A stretch of DNA of 64,000 bases, taken from Jaminaea rosea (Eukaryota; Basidiomycota; Exobasidiomycetes; Microstromatales). The notes under the pieces were generated by a model. The model was not told where the DNA came from. It saw only the letters and a program-made list of their open reading frames with translations, and ran no database searches. The stretch covers positions 1 to 64,000 of the forward strand of contig NW_020289975.1 in NCBI RefSeq assembly GCF_003144245.1, read 5' to 3'. A program made the translations under genes and the position numbers. This document shows positions 28,832 through 42,603 of this stretch, in pieces (the first letter of the stretch is position 1; the number at the start of each line of letters is the position of its first letter).

Positions 28832-31800
28832 ACTGGCACACCATAGACGACGGGCGCCGCTCCGGTGAGATAGGGGAGGCGGCACGAGTCTCGACTGCTC
28901 GCGACGGCCTGCGCCAAGCTTATCGCTTTGCCTTGCTCCCTCCCTGTATCCTCTCGCTCTGCCTCCTTCAACCCACACCTGACCAGCACCGCCTCCGAAA
29001 CGCTGTCCAGCTCTTTATCCGTCGCGTCGAACAGCTGGCCAACAACGCACGGGCTGCCGGCCATCATGTAGTTGTACGGGGTACCCGTCCGATCGAAATC
29101 GCCCTGATCTCGCAGTACCGCGCTCGAGCAGCCCCAGAGCATGGTAACTGCACACCTCTGCATCGAGCGCAGCTTTGTCGCCCGAACGTACTGCTCAGCG
29201 CCCGAATGACCAAAGTAGAGGACGAGCGGGTACGAGGAAAGGGCATCGCCAAAGTCGTTGGGAGCGGGCGCCCTCCCGATGACGCCGCGCCAGCCTGTCT
29301 TGGAGCGGAGGTACGGCTCGAAGCGTTCTTGCGACTTTGTGAGGTCCTTGCTTGGGTTGAGCAGGTAGTACGCGCGGCAAGAGCGAGACAGGTGGAAGGC
29401 CCCGTCCCCACCTTGTGAAGCGCCGAGCCGGCGAGCCATCTCGACGCGGTCGGCGAGGAAGGAGAGTGAGGGAACGCGACAGATCGCTCGGCCTCGCAGC
29501 GAGGGGAGGGACTCCCAGGGGATGGCGGCCGTATCCTTGTCCAGGACCAAGAAGAGGTGAGGCGCGCCAGCGTCGCCGCTGCCGCCGCCGTCACCGCTCC
29601 TATCGTTGCCGACCTGCTGGCTGCGCTGGCTCTCTCGTGCGCTGGCCGAACGATACTCCTCAAGCGCGGCGCGCAAATCGTACGCGAGCATATCCATATC
29701 CGCCTCATCCACAGGCACTGGCACGCCGTTGAGCTGATGAATATCCATGATAAAGTTGAGCAGATCCTCCAACTCCTCATCGCTCGTGGCGGAGGGCACG
29801 ACGCGCGAGACCAAATCGTAGACCGCTTCGTCCAGCTGTACCTTTGCCGCCGCTCCCGCCGCCGCCGCACTGCGCTGCTTGCCCGCTGCGTGCGGGAAGC
29901 ACATACGCTGAACGATGCCGTCCAAGCTGGCTCGGAGGCCACCCATCGCATCAGAGGGGGGAGCTGCATCGCCCCACAAGCTCTTGAAGGGGCCGAGCCA
30001 CTGCTCCTCGATGGCTGCGCAGAGTACCTTCATCCGTGTGTCGAGCTCCCGGCGCGACGTCCACCAGGCTTTGCGCTGTTCCATGTCCTGCGAGACCGAT
30101 ACATTGCGCGCCGACGAGGTGAGGGCGTTGCTAGCGTCAACGATGGCTTTGAGCTCGCGCTGTGCCGCATCCAGGTCGAAGGGCGTCGCTTCCTCGTCCT
30201 CTTCGTCTTCCTCGTCTCGCCGTCGGTCGAAGGGGAGTGAGAGCACCATGGGCGGTGAAGAGGCGGAGCGACGGCTGAGAACGAGGGAGTTGCGTTCGCG
30301 CGAGAGGCTGAGCGAGATGACCGTCCAGTTTGCGGGCAGGTGGAGCTCCGGAGCGAGACCGTCTTGCTTCTCCTTCCAGAAGGCACGCCACGCTGGCGCT
30401 TCGCCTTTCTGCTCCTCCTCCTCCTCCTCTGCTTCCACGCCCTCCTCGTCACTCGACGGCGTGTGCGCTCGCGAGAGGCGCGCCGGCTTTCTCCCCTTTA
30501 CAAGCTGCGTACGCTTCGTCTTCTTGACGGCCGCTCCGGGCGCTCCCTGCTGCCAACGCAACCACGCCTCCTTGGATCCCACCTCCAACTTCGACCAAAC
30601 GGCATGCTCCGCCTCGCGCTGCAGTGTAACGGCCGCGGCGCTATCCAGCATCTTGAGCATGTCCTCGAGCGCGGGCGTGTCGTGGCTGAGCGTCCTGTGC
30701 AGCATGGTGGAGAGTGCGAGCCCCTTCCAAGCTCGGCGGAGCGAGACGGCGGCGCAGCCTTGCGTGACATCCTGCGTGACGGACTGGAATGTCTGCTCCG
30801 CCTTTGCCAGACAGGCGAGGACCGCCTTGGTTGAAGAAGCAGGGACCGTGCGTGCGCGGCTCTTGACCGCTACTGCATTGCTCGAGGGGAGGGCAACCAC
30901 CGCATCGGAGACCATGTTCCAGACCGCGTCGGTCTTCATACCTCTGAGGGCCTTGTCCAGCTCCAATCGCCCGCAGGCAAGTTGATCATCCGAGGTAGGC
31001 TGCGGCTGCATGGCATCCGCCTGGGACATCGTCTCCTCGCTTTCCTCGTGCCTGCCCAAGACCTGCAGGAGCCAAGCTTGACGTCGCAAGAGACGACAGT
31101 GCAATTCTGCAAGGAGACCTTCTGTCAACGTTCCCGCAGTGCTACCTCGCGGCGTCTTGCCGCCGAGGGAGGAGCGCGAGCTCGTCGAAGTCGGAATTCC
31201 GCGAGTAGAGGGTGAGGGCGAGGGAAGGACCGACTCCACCTCAGTGTATGCCCGACGGAGAGCGCGCACCGTCTCCTGTCCCGTCTTGTAAGCTCTCAAC
31301 GCCTCCTCCCTCGTCTCGTCCCTCCTGGCCAGTTGATCCCCTTGTATACACGCCAGCGTCGCCGCCTCCGGCAGCCAAACGTCACTGAGCAATCCAATGG
31401 CTTGGGCCACGTCCTCTTCCCCCTCCTTGCGCTTCCCCAGCTGTAAACGCACCTCAGCGCGGAGCAGAAGGGATTGAGACGTGCTGAGGCTGAGCCGAAG
31501 TCCCGTGGCCAGATCGACCGCTTCGCCGGCGAAGAGCTCGGCGTCCCGTGCAGACCCGCGCAGTTGGTAGAGGTGGGCGAGACGATGGAAGCTAATAAGG
31601 AGGTCCCGCTGTACCTGGCAATGGGTCGAGGCGATACGCACCGACAGGAGGCGATGCGCGCGCTTCGTCGACGTTGTGGTGGTGCCCAGCGTCGCTGCGC
31701 CGCCAGCCTCCTGCGCCTCGGCGGCAGCGCGCGCAGGGTCCTTCACCGGGCTACTCTGCAGCGTAGTCGTTGCCGCGACGGCGTCCTCTGCTTGTGCCTG

Positions 31801-34800
31801 GCCTGTCGAATCGCCCTGGTAGGTCGTCACCCTTGCCAAGAGGGAAGAGGCTCGAATAGCATACTGTGCCGCGTGAAAGGCCCCCTCGATCGCGCGCGTC
31901 CCGTCGCCTCTCTGCTCCGCGATATGCGAAAAGGCCTCCGCAGCAGCGCACACTCTGCGATATCGCGCTACCTTGCTCAGTACCTTGCTCAGCCCAGCGC
32001 GCGGCGCTTCTTCGCCCTCTTCATCCAGCGACGCAGCAAGGTCCACAGCTTCGCTGTACCGGCTGAGAGCTTCGTCGCCTTGCGCCAGTTGAGCTCGCAG
32101 CAGTGTGACAGCGCATTGCAGATCTGTCGGACCCTTCTCTAGCGCTGAAAGGAGGCTCTCTGCGCGTGCGGTGCGGCCAAGAGACATTTGATGCTTCGCA
32201 AGCGCAAGGGTGGCGCGTTGCCACGTCTCTGTGTCGACGCCACCGCTCGTGAGCCGGCGAAGGTATTGGAGAAGCTCGACGCTGAGTAGTGTCTGGCCAT
32301 ACGCAGACAGGTAGTCGCATGTGAGCTCAAGGAGAGGGATCAGCCCCGCCGACCCTTCCACAGGCTTGCGAGCGAGGGTGGTCCTGCGCGGAGGCGTGAC
32401 TGGTGGCGGCGCGATTGGCGGCGACGCGATGAATTTTGATGATTGAAGAGGCTTCTGGACTGGCTTGCCTCTCGAGGCCGTCGAAGAAGCTGTAGGAGCA
32501 GGCTTGGCGGCGGCGCGTGACCTTGTAGCCGCAGTCGTTGTTCTAGTCGCCGTAGTACTCGCTGCTCCCACCTTCTGACCCACCCTCGTCCTCACGCTAG
32601 CCTTGGCCTGTACCTGCTTCGGCGCCTCCGTCGTGCGCAGCGGGGGCGTACGCCCTTGCGGCTGAGCGCTCCCGCCAGGCAGCGATCCCCGCTTCTCCAT
32701 GGCCGTGCACGCCGAAATCTCAAACAGATCCCTCACGCTCTCACTGGCCAGCTTCGTCAACTCCTCGACCCGCTTCACCGACTCCTCCCCCTCCCCGTGT
32801 GCAGCTGCGAAGGCGAAGATGGCCAGCAGGCGATATCGACACTTGAGAATGGGTAGCTGAGGCGCGAGTCCCGCATCCTGTGCAAGATCACTGGCCTCGA
32901 GCAACGTGAAGATCTCCTTGCCGAGGGCCAGATCTTCGCCTGGGCCAGCGGCTAAGGCTGCCCTCTCGAAACGATGCAGTAGTGCCCTGGCCCTTCTGAG
33001 TGGTGAGGCTTGTGAATCGCAAAGATCCGTCAGAGTGGCGAGAAGCGAATGAACGGCTTGTTCCGCTCCCTCGGTGTGCATGCGCCCTTGTGTCCAGCTC
33101 GAACTTGCCAGGTACTCGAGACAGAGCGCCCGCGCAGTCTGGCTCGCTTTGCTGGACTGCAGTACGGCTGCTATGCCCTCTTCGCCTTCGGTGGGGGCGA
33201 GAAGCTCGAAGACGGACACCTCGAAGAGAGTCCTGAGGGTACGCGCGACTGTCGCGTATTCTGTACTGTCGAACACCTCTTCCACAGGCTTGGTCGCGGC
33301 GAGCACCTCGAGACGTTCCCACTGACTCGCGGGCAGGGCAAGAAGAGAGCGCCGCAATGCCTGGAGCGCCTCCTTGGGGCGGGCGAGCATCCTATGGCAT
33401 GCAGCTGCGTAGTCCCACTTCTTGTAGAGGCTGTGCGCTCGAGCATTGAGGTCCTCCTGCTTCCCTCCCCTCGCATCGCCCTCCCTCGCATCGCCCTCCC
33501 TCAGCTCGCCCGCCTCGCCCTCCTCTGCTTCGCGCAAGCAAAGGCGCAGCGCCTCCTCTCCCGCCTGTGCCGCCCCCTCAATAAAGCGCACAGCGAGGGC
33601 GTACCGTCTCGCGGTGTAGACCCTCCCCCCGACGTGGTACAGCGCCGCCTCCAGCAAGGCGAGCTGTTGCGCCACTAAACTCGAGAAGGTGCTCTGCCCG
33701 CCATCCGCCTCCACCAAGCCAGTAAGAGCAGCTACGCCCAGATCAAGGAAACGGAGTGCCTCCTCCTCCTTCCCCGCATCGTACATGCTCAGCCCCAAGG
33801 TGCGATACCCGGCCGAATTCCCCGTCATGCCCGCAGCGATCTCGGAGTGCGTGCCGCCGGCGCGGACGAGGGTGGTGAGCTGCTGAGACTCGGCGGACAG
33901 ACCTGCTTGGAAGAGGGCGAGGGGCGGGCTGGCGGATGAGGGCGAGGGCGAGCTTTGCGTGAGCCAGTGGGAGAGGGAAGCACAGCAGCGTCGCCGGAGA
34001 CGGTCGAGGAGTTTGAGGAGGGTTTGTCGATCCGAGAGCGCTATGCTGCGGGCCGAGGACGCTTCGCTCGATGCGAGGAGGGAGAGGAGGGATCTTGTTG
34101 CGGCTTCAAGCGAGGCAGTGACGGATGCGACTGTGCTGTTTGGGTCGGAGCGGACGATGTCGAGGGAGGCGACGGCGGATGAGCATGATTGGATCGCTTG
34201 AGCGTAGAGGGCGGCAGGATCTTGTGGTGCGGGTGATGATGACGACGACGACGCCGAGGGAGCGGCGGACGACGATGCCGAGGGAGCGGCGGGCGACGCT
34301 GCGAGAGTCTGCGTGCCGTCAAGCCGTGAGACGGCAGCCACGTCCCCATTCTTTACCGCAAGCCATCGCCACGTCTCCTTCAACTTGGTCCACTCCTTCA
34401 TCCCCTCCCACTCTTCGCCCGCCTTCCCCTCAATCTCCCGCAGCGCACTATCGATCTCTGCCCACATCGCCTGCTTCTCCCCTTGTGCCTGCCTCGCGTT
34501 CCCCTCCTTCCAGTGAGATACTGCCATTCGCTCGATGCGCGCCACAACCTGCGCCCGCCGCGCTGTGGTGGTCGCCTCGTCCGCGCCTTGCAGATTTGCG
34601 CCTAGAAGCCAGAGGATACCCACTTTACGCGCCTGCAGGATAGCCGTTGCGCTCCCCTCGTCACTGTTGGGTAGGGCCTGGGCCACTTTGCTGAGACATC
34701 GCTCCACGGCAAAGGGGAGGCGTTGTGCTGCGGGGCTGTCGGGTGAGAGGGCGAACCAGGCTGCTACGCCTCGCTCTTCACCTGCAATGGCAGAGATGAG

Positions 34801-35682
34801 GCAGTTGATGCCACCCGCCGAGACGTTGTGGTTGCCCTCTGCCAGGTGGTTCAACAGTAGGCTCTGCAGTTCGAGTACGAGCGTGCAGTGCGCCTTGTCC
34901 ACCTCTTGTGGGCGATCGTAGTAGAGCATTTCGGCATCAGGGGGCAGATGATGTCTCGAAGACTGATGATGCATCTGTGCCCGTATATAGGCCACTTCTA
35001 ACCTCAGGCCCGCTACGACGCCGAGGGCTACACAGCGCTTGAGATGGGTGAGAGCGACTTGGTGCGTCTGCCAGCGATTCGACGTCGAGGCGGCCGTCTG
35101 CTGGCTCTTGGCGATAAATACGACGCGCAGTGATATCCTGAATGCGTCGACGAGGTGCAGGAGGTTCATTGAAGGCGGCTCTGTTTGTGTCTTGGCCGTG
35201 TTTGCCGCGCAGAGCTGCCCGATCGCAGCAAAGGAGGCGTTGACGACCTCTTTGGCTAGCTGGACGCTTTCCCTCGTGGGCAGCGTGGGCTCCGATGATA
35301 CCGATACGGTTGCGACAGGCTGGAGCAGCTCGAGGTCGAGCTGATGTGACGTCACCTCGAGATGGTGGAGTAGCTCAGCAATGGCTCGCGATGTTGCCGT
35401 CTCCGAGGACTTGAATGCTGCCACTACAGCTTGCCTGTCCATGGGCACTCTTGACGTCGAGGCTGATACGGAGCTGGTCGATGTAGCCGTCGTAGCCGTT
35501 GACGTAGCACTTTTTGCCTGCCTACTGATGCGCGAAGAAGACGAAGGAGCACGACTGCTCGGCGTTGCGGCTGAGGACGATGCTGACGCTGATGCTGATG
35601 CTGATGGTTTTGCGGCTCGAGCAGAAGGTCGTACCGAGGGCCTAGTGGCCGGCGGTGCGGCTGAGGCGACCTTTGCCGGCAT
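28813..35682 (-). CDS. Separase (C50 cysteine protease, Esp1/Cut1 family)
   Basis: One exon of 2289 codons from ATG 35682. The last 350 residues carry the caspase-like peptidase domain: HLFLVLDKDTAAIPWESLPS, RVPSLSFL, catalytic His in LYFGHSGAEQYV (H2159), catalytic Cys in MLWGCSSAVL (C2185), then TPYNYMMAGSPCVVGQLFDATD. The 26-residue His-Cys spacing equals that of human separase. The long N-terminal part is the expected TPR-like alpha-solenoid, preceded by a Ser/Ala-rich tail. Basic Ser/Thr-rich inserts (about residues 1010-1110) are likely disordered. Separase cleaves cohesin (Rad21/Scc1) at anaphase and is held inactive by securin. An ACGCGT box lies 99 bp upstream. Its size is normal for fungal separases. 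Confidence 0.95.
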   Translation of the reverse strand: MPAKVASAAPPATRPSVRPSARAAKPSASASASASSSAATPSSRAPSSSSRISRQAKSATSTATTATSTSSVSASTSRVPMDRQAVVAAFKSSETATSRAIAELLHHLEVTSHQLDLELLQPVATVSVSSEPTLPTRESVQLAKEVVNASFAAIGQLCAANTAKTQTEPPSMNLLHLVDAFRISLRVVFIAKSQQTAASTSNRWQTHQVALTHLKRCVALGVVAGLRLEVAYIRAQMHHQSSRHHLPPDAEMLYYDRPQEVDKAHCTLVLELQSLLLNHLAEGNHNVSAGGINCLISAIAGEERGVAAWFALSPDSPAAQRLPFAVERCLSKVAQALPNSDEGSATAILQARKVGILWLLGANLQGADEATTTARRAQVVARIERMAVSHWKEGNARQAQGEKQAMWAEIDSALREIEGKAGEEWEGMKEWTKLKETWRWLAVKNGDVAAVSRLDGTQTLAASPAAPSASSSAAPSASSSSSSPAPQDPAALYAQAIQSCSSAVASLDIVRSDPNSTVASVTASLEAATRSLLSLLASSEASSARSIALSDRQTLLKLLDRLRRRCCASLSHWLTQSSPSPSSASPPLALFQAGLSAESQQLTTLVRAGGTHSEIAAGMTGNSAGYRTLGLSMYDAGKEEEALRFLDLGVAALTGLVEADGGQSTFSSLVAQQLALLEAALYHVGGRVYTARRYALAVRFIEGAAQAGEEALRLCLREAEEGEAGELREGDAREGDARGGKQEDLNARAHSLYKKWDYAAACHRMLARPKEALQALRRSLLALPASQWERLEVLAATKPVEEVFDSTEYATVARTLRTLFEVSVFELLAPTEGEEGIAAVLQSSKASQTARALCLEYLASSSWTQGRMHTEGAEQAVHSLLATLTDLCDSQASPLRRARALLHRFERAALAAGPGEDLALGKEIFTLLEASDLAQDAGLAPQLPILKCRYRLLAIFAFAAAHGEGEESVKRVEELTKLASESVRDLFEISACTAMEKRGSLPGGSAQPQGRTPPLRTTEAPKQVQAKASVRTRVGQKVGAASTTATRTTTAATRSRAAAKPAPTASSTASRGKPVQKPLQSSKFIASPPIAPPPVTPPRRTTLARKPVEGSAGLIPLLELTCDYLSAYGQTLLSVELLQYLRRLTSGGVDTETWQRATLALAKHQMSLGRTARAESLLSALEKGPTDLQCAVTLLRAQLAQGDEALSRYSEAVDLAASLDEEGEEAPRAGLSKVLSKVARYRRVCAAAEAFSHIAEQRGDGTRAIEGAFHAAQYAIRASSLLARVTTYQGDSTGQAQAEDAVAATTTLQSSPVKDPARAAAEAQEAGGAATLGTTTTSTKRAHRLLSVRIASTHCQVQRDLLISFHRLAHLYQLRGSARDAELFAGEAVDLATGLRLSLSTSQSLLLRAEVRLQLGKRKEGEEDVAQAIGLLSDVWLPEAATLACIQGDQLARRDETREEALRAYKTGQETVRALRRAYTEVESVLPSPSPSTRGIPTSTSSRSSLGGKTPRGSTAGTLTEGLLAELHCRLLRRQAWLLQVLGRHEESEETMSQADAMQPQPTSDDQLACGRLELDKALRGMKTDAVWNMVSDAVVALPSSNAVAVKSRARTVPASSTKAVLACLAKAEQTFQSVTQDVTQGCAAVSLRRAWKGLALSTMLHRTLSHDTPALEDMLKMLDSAAAVTLQREAEHAVWSKLEVGSKEAWLRWQQGAPGAAVKKTKRTQLVKGRKPARLSRAHTPSSDEEGVEAEEEEEEQKGEAPAWRAFWKEKQDGLAPELHLPANWTVISLSLSRERNSLVLSRRSASSPPMVLSLPFDRRRDEEDEEDEEATPFDLDAAQRELKAIVDASNALTSSARNVSVSQDMEQRKAWWTSRRELDTRMKVLCAAIEEQWLGPFKSLWGDAAPPSDAMGGLRASLDGIVQRMCFPHAAGKQRSAAAAGAAAKVQLDEAVYDLVSRVVPSATSDEELEDLLNFIMDIHQLNGVPVPVDEADMDMLAYDLRAALEEYRSASARESQRSQQVGNDRSGDGGGSGDAGAPHLFLVLDKDTAAIPWESLPSLRGRAICRVPSLSFLADRVEMARRLGASQGGDGAFHLSRSCRAYYLLNPSKDLTKSQERFEPYLRSKTGWRGVIGRAPAPNDFGDALSSYPLVLYFGHSGAEQYVRATKLRSMQRCAVTMLWGCSSAVLRDQGDFDRTGTPYNYMMAGSPCVVGQLFDATDKELDSVSEAVLVRCGLKEAEREDTGREQGKAISLAQAVASSRDSCRLPYLTGAAPVVYGVPVYFDRE

Positions 35683-35971
35683 GCTGGGGATGCTCGGTCA
35701 GCGCTAGGAGCTCTTTGAAGATGATGAATGAATGAGAAATGCACGAAAGGGAGAAAAGTCGCACCGGCAGCGCAGGCTCGACGCGTTGCTCCCTGTTGGA
35801 CTCGCGGGGTGCCATCGACTCGCTCACGTGGACGGACGAGCGAAGGGGCGGCCCGAGCGCAAGCCCTTGCGCTTTCTGTGTCGTCACGCACGCACACGAC
35901 GCTCCTTCCTTCCTTGCTTGCTTCCTTCCTCATCCACTCACGCACACGCGCAAGCAGGCAAGTGGACAGCC
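35683..35971. promoter_or_regulatory. Divergent promoter of separase and Erv25, with ACGCGT at 35781-35786
   Basis: A 289-bp gap between two diverging starts. ACGCGT at 35781-35786 is a palindromic MCB-type element. CCTT-rich repeats lie near 35905-35930 on the Erv25 side. No gene is seen. Confidence 0.45.
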
Positions 35972-36947
35972 ATGCTCCTCTCCTCTCCAACACGGATAGC
36001 TACCTGCTTCGCAGCCCTGCTACTCCTCACAGCACCCTCGCTCGCCATCAAATTCGACATCGAAGCGCGCAACTCGCCCACGACCAAGTGCATCTGTGAG
36101 TGGGGACCAAGACCAAGATGCCATCACTACCCCGTCTCCCTGGCATTGGCTGCGTGCTAACCACCCCGTATCATCGCAGGGAACTACGCTCTCTCCGACA
36201 CCCTCGTAATCGTAACGGTCAACTCGGGCCCCTCCCCCTCCTCATCAGTAAATGCCGAAGGCCAACAGATAGACGTGGAGATCGTCGATGCCTCTCACCA
36301 CAATAACGTCTATCTAGACAAGAAGGACATACGAGGAGAGACGCGGATGGCGATCAATACACACTCCCAGTCTGACTTGGGGGTGTGTATCACAAACAGA
36401 TTGAAGAAGGGTGCGTACTCTGCTCTCGCCTGTGGACGGAGAGAAGGTGTAGGAGGAGAACGAGGTTGGCTCACCCCACCACTTACGCACGCACGCACGC
36501 ACGCACCCAGGCCACTCAACGTCCGGGCTGGGCACACCCGGCTCATCGATCGACATCGACGTCGACATCGGCGCTGATGCGGTAGACTACAATGCCATTG
36601 CCAACCAGGAATCCCTCTCTGGCCTCGAGACGGAGATGCGCAAGTTGGAGGCAGTGGCGCAGGAGATTTTGGATGGCATGGACTACTTGAAGAGGAGAGA
36701 AGAGAAGATGCGCGGCACCAATGGTGAGTGTGTCATGAAGCGTAGAAGGTATAAAAGGGAACATGGCATTGGAGAGACAATCTGACCTTTGGATGGCTCC
36801 CGCTCCCGCACACGCACGCACACAGAATCGACCAACTCGCGCGTACAGAGTTTTGCCTCCCTCACCGTCTTCGCCCTCGTGGGATTGGGGGCTTGGCAGA
36901 TGTGGCATTTACGTTCCTTCTTCCAGCGCAAGTACCTCATCGATTGA
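35972..36947 (+). CDS. ERV25: p24 family cargo receptor, Erv25-type (GOLD domain)
   Basis: Exons 35972-36095, 36180-36410, 36511-36723 and 36826-36947 give 229 residues, with every internal junction in phase 1. A signal peptide (FAALLLLTAPSLA) is followed by the luminal GOLD domain with a Cys pair (KCIWNY and GVCITNRL), VEIVDASHHNNVYLDKKDI and GETRMAINTH. The coiled coil follows (IDIDVDIGADAVDYNAIA, LETEMRKLEAVAQEI, DYLKRREEKMRGTNESTNSR), then one membrane helix (ASLTVFALVGLGAWQMWHL) and a short cytosolic tail with the FF pair (RSFFQRKYLID) that binds COPII/COPI coats. p24 proteins cycle between ER and Golgi and load GPI-anchored cargo. The ESTNSRV match and tail place it in the p24-delta/Erv25 branch. 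Intron 2 contains an (ACGC)n tract. Confidence 0.93.
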
Positions 36948-36990
36948 GCCCAATCGCAATCTCAATGCCCACACTCATCTGCGGCGGCGA

Positions 36991-38212
36991 CTACTCCGTC
37001 TTGAAGCGTGACTTGCCTTCTGGGGTGAGGTACTGCGGGCGAGCCAAGAGGTGAGAATTGAGCGTCAGTCACAAGCACTCCTTGCCTCGCATGCTTCGCG
37101 CACCGCTGCCCCCGTCTCACCTTCTTGAAAGCAGCGAGGAAGGTCTCATACCCCTGCTCGTTGATGACATCCCCGTGACAGGGCACGATCCTCCTCGCCC
37201 TCCACCCAGCCACAACCTCTGCATCCATAGCGAATTGCTTTCTCCTCTCCTTTGCACCTCCCTCTCCAGCAGCTGCCCCCGCCATCCAGAGGAAGCCCGC
37301 ATGGAGGGAGCGATGTGGCTGGAGGAATTTTGCAAAGGATGCCAGGAAGGGGACGGGGGATGAAGGCTTGCCCGACGAGGTGCCGAGATGCTGTTCGGTT
37401 GCGGGGAGGTTGAAGAGGAGGTCTGCTACGATGAGGGTTGAGGAGGAGCGATGGTGGAAGGCGACCTGGCGTGGCAGCGGGGAGAGGGAGAAGGGTCAGA
37501 GAGCATGCCCACCGCACCTCGCGCCTCGCACACGCACATCTTTATTCGCAAACGTGGGAAAATATCGCGCCTCAATCTCCTCTTCAAACCCGTAGCGCTT
37601 CCCCTCATCCCCCTTGCGCCCGTAAAGCCCCTCCCATTTCACGTCCTTCCTCTTAGCGTCGAGTCCCTCGACTCCAATGGCCTTTGCCTGCGGGTACGCA
37701 TCCATCCACTCCCTGACGTAGAGGTGATGCACATTATCCGCAGCCACGACCCATTTCACCTCGCCGCCCATTTCGGTAATCTTGGCGCGTGTGGGATCGT
37801 CGAGGGGCGTAGAGGCCAGTACCCAGAGTGAGCCGCTGTTGGGCGGTTGAGTGAGTCGTATGGCTGTACTGCGCCCGCCGACGGGGAAGAGGCCGAAGCG
37901 GGCAAAGGGGCGGGAGAATGTGACGAGGGATGGGGGATAGGACGTGATGACGGTGCTGGTGGACGTCTTCACTGGCACACCTGATTGCGCCGCGTTGTTG
38001 TGGGTTGAAGCGGATGGCTTGGGTGATTGCTGCTCGTCGCCGGATGGGCGAAGCGTGTTGGCCGAGGGACGGGCGCTCACCTGCGCTTGCGCCTGCGCTT
38101 GCGCTTGCGCCCCTCCCGAGGAGGTGGATGGGGATGACATGGCACGAGTGAGGAGTGAATGTAGCTGAACGAGGTAACGACGACGAAGAAGAGAGGACGA
38201 CGCAGCGATCAT
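36991..38212 (-). CDS. DUF4336 family protein (metallo-beta-lactamase-like)
   Basis: Exons 38212-37538, 37462-37121 and 37032-36991 join in phase 0 (352 residues). After an Arg/Ser-rich N-terminus and a QAQAQAQAQ run (a repeat of GCGCTT/GCGCCT units near 38083-38112), the conserved part reads SLVTFSRPFARFGLFPVGGR, GSLWVLASTPLD, VKWVVAADNVHHLY, ADLLFNLPATEQ, and ARRIVPCHGDVINEQG. This is the pattern of DUF4336, a group with a metallo-hydrolase-like fold and scattered His/Asp ligands (NVHH and CHGD). Activity is unknown. The N-terminus could be a mitochondrial presequence. The last exon has only 14 codons, stop included. It converges with ERV25, with 43 bp between the stops. Confidence 0.82.
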
Positions 38213-40090
38213 CCGGCAAAGACAGGAGATGGGAAGTCGTCGTGTCTAGCGTCGAACGACATCCGGCGGGCGGAGCGAGCAAAGCGGAGGGCGGAAAGAA
38301 AGTGCAGCGCGTCCGTCTGACCTCAACTCACACTTGCTCTACTCCCGCGAGCCCGATTTTCCGCTCTCTCACACGCTGGGCGAGACATCCTTACCCCTCA
38401 TCACCCGATCTCACGGCGGTCCTCAACAACAAAGACGATTGACCGCCTTGCGAGCTTGCTCATCCACACTCACTGCTCCCTTTGCACGTCATGATCTGCT
38501 TGACCCTTTGACGTGCGCACGCGAGGAGCCTTGTCTTCCGGGCTCGAGCTTGGACCCCCCCTCCCCCTCCTTCCCCCTTCTTCTTGTCAGGGTCCTACCG
38601 GCTCGCAGAACTTATCAAAATCTCGCAAGCCACTTTTCTCATCCTTCGCATAACGCTTCCCGCTTTTGACGACTCGTCCTCGTCCTTCTTTCTCCTCTGC
38701 TTCTTCCTATGTCAGTGGCGGAGCCCGCCTGCATGACACGGGAGCGCCTCTTTTCTCTGGACGTGCGAGAGAGAGAAGACAGAAGCGGACGTCCCACCAA
38801 CACTCATCGATCGGAAGCTTCGATGCCGCCGAGTGTCCTTTGACGAGAAGAAGTGGGCCTCGAGCGCCTCGCCCATCGATATCGCATCGCACGCAGCGGC
38901 GGAGGTGATTCTCTGGGTCTGCATTTTGACAGCTTCGCGCGTTCACACTTTACGGTTATGGTTCGGAGAGGAGGAGGCGGCGGCGGCTGCTGGCGGATCG
39001 TCAAAATTCTAGATGAGCCGGAGGGGATGCCGATGTGCCATGAGCGATGAGGCGGCGAGAACAAGCAGGTCGTATCACCCATCGTTGACAAACGGCGAGC
39101 GCTCCGCTTCATCGACGACCTCACATCACCCCACCTCGGATCCCCTCACGTCGTGGATTCCATACCTCGCGAATACGACGACCAGGCGTCGTGCATACGA
39201 TACAGCCTTATTCCTGTGCCATCCATCAAACATCTCGGCGACGATGGCACGCGTGGAAGCAGCACCTGCCCTATCTTCCTTTCTGACATTCTCACTCTCT
39301 CGGCCCTTGGGTCCATCGAATGCCGAGCGCAAGGAGGGGGCCGCTCCCAGTGCGAAGGAAGGGTCGGATCGAGTCGAGTCAGGTCGAGTGTTGGTCTCGC
39401 TGTCCCGCCGTCCCGCTGTCCATCGTCGTCGTCGTCTTCTTCGCCTCTGGCCGCCGATGCCGCGCTGGCTTGACCTGGCCGCTGGCCCGCTGGCCGGCAT
39501 CCGCATGCGTGTTCGTGTTGTGTTGTTGTGGCTGGCTTGGGGCCCAAGGTTGGCTGTGTGTGTGTTGCCGTCGTGGCTGGCCGTGCGTGCGTGCGTGCGT
39601 GCTGCTGGCCCTCCCGCCTGGCCAGGCTCGACGCTCGACGCTCGACGCTCGACGCTGGACTTGGCTGTGCCTTCTTCGCCTTGCCTGGGCCCCCCGTCCC
39701 GCGCCCTCGCTGTCGCCCTCACTTCCTTTGGCCGCGAAGAGTGTTGGGCCTCCGCCGACCGTTCGCAGCTAGAGTCGACGGGACAGAGACACAAGCACAC
39801 ACGCACACACGCACACACGCACACACACTACTTGCACGCACGTCGGAGCTCATCTCGCCGGACAACGACGAGCAAGCAAGCAAAGCCAACTCAACTTCAA
39901 CCCTGATTCTTCACCACCACCACCACCACCACGAAGAGCGTCGAGATCTTCTCCTCTTTCCTTTGCTTTTGATTCAAGAAGCTCTTCGAGTGGACGTAGC
40001 ACGCACGCAGGCACGTACGCACGCACACCTCGTCTTCCTCCCTCTTCTTCCTACCCTACCCTTCGTCTCCCGGTGAAGACTTAGTCCATC
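38213..40090. other. Long divergent upstream region (DUF4336 gene / GFA1) with simple repeats
   Basis: No convincing gene lies in this 1.9-kb gap. It holds a 7-bp CGACGCT repeat at about 39626-39655, TGCG units near 39588-39600, a CACACACG tract near 39796-39830, and a (CAC)n run near 39912-39932. The last 200 bp are pyrimidine-rich and A-rich like a 5' leader, suggesting a long GFA1 5' UTR. Confidence 0.5.

Positions 40091-42603
<2,513 letters not shown>

Noticed and set aside
39013-39906. 297-codon frame upstream of GFA1
   Set aside because: It runs through simple repeats, is Arg/Ser/Pro-rich with no conserved pattern, and overlaps the likely GFA1 5' leader.
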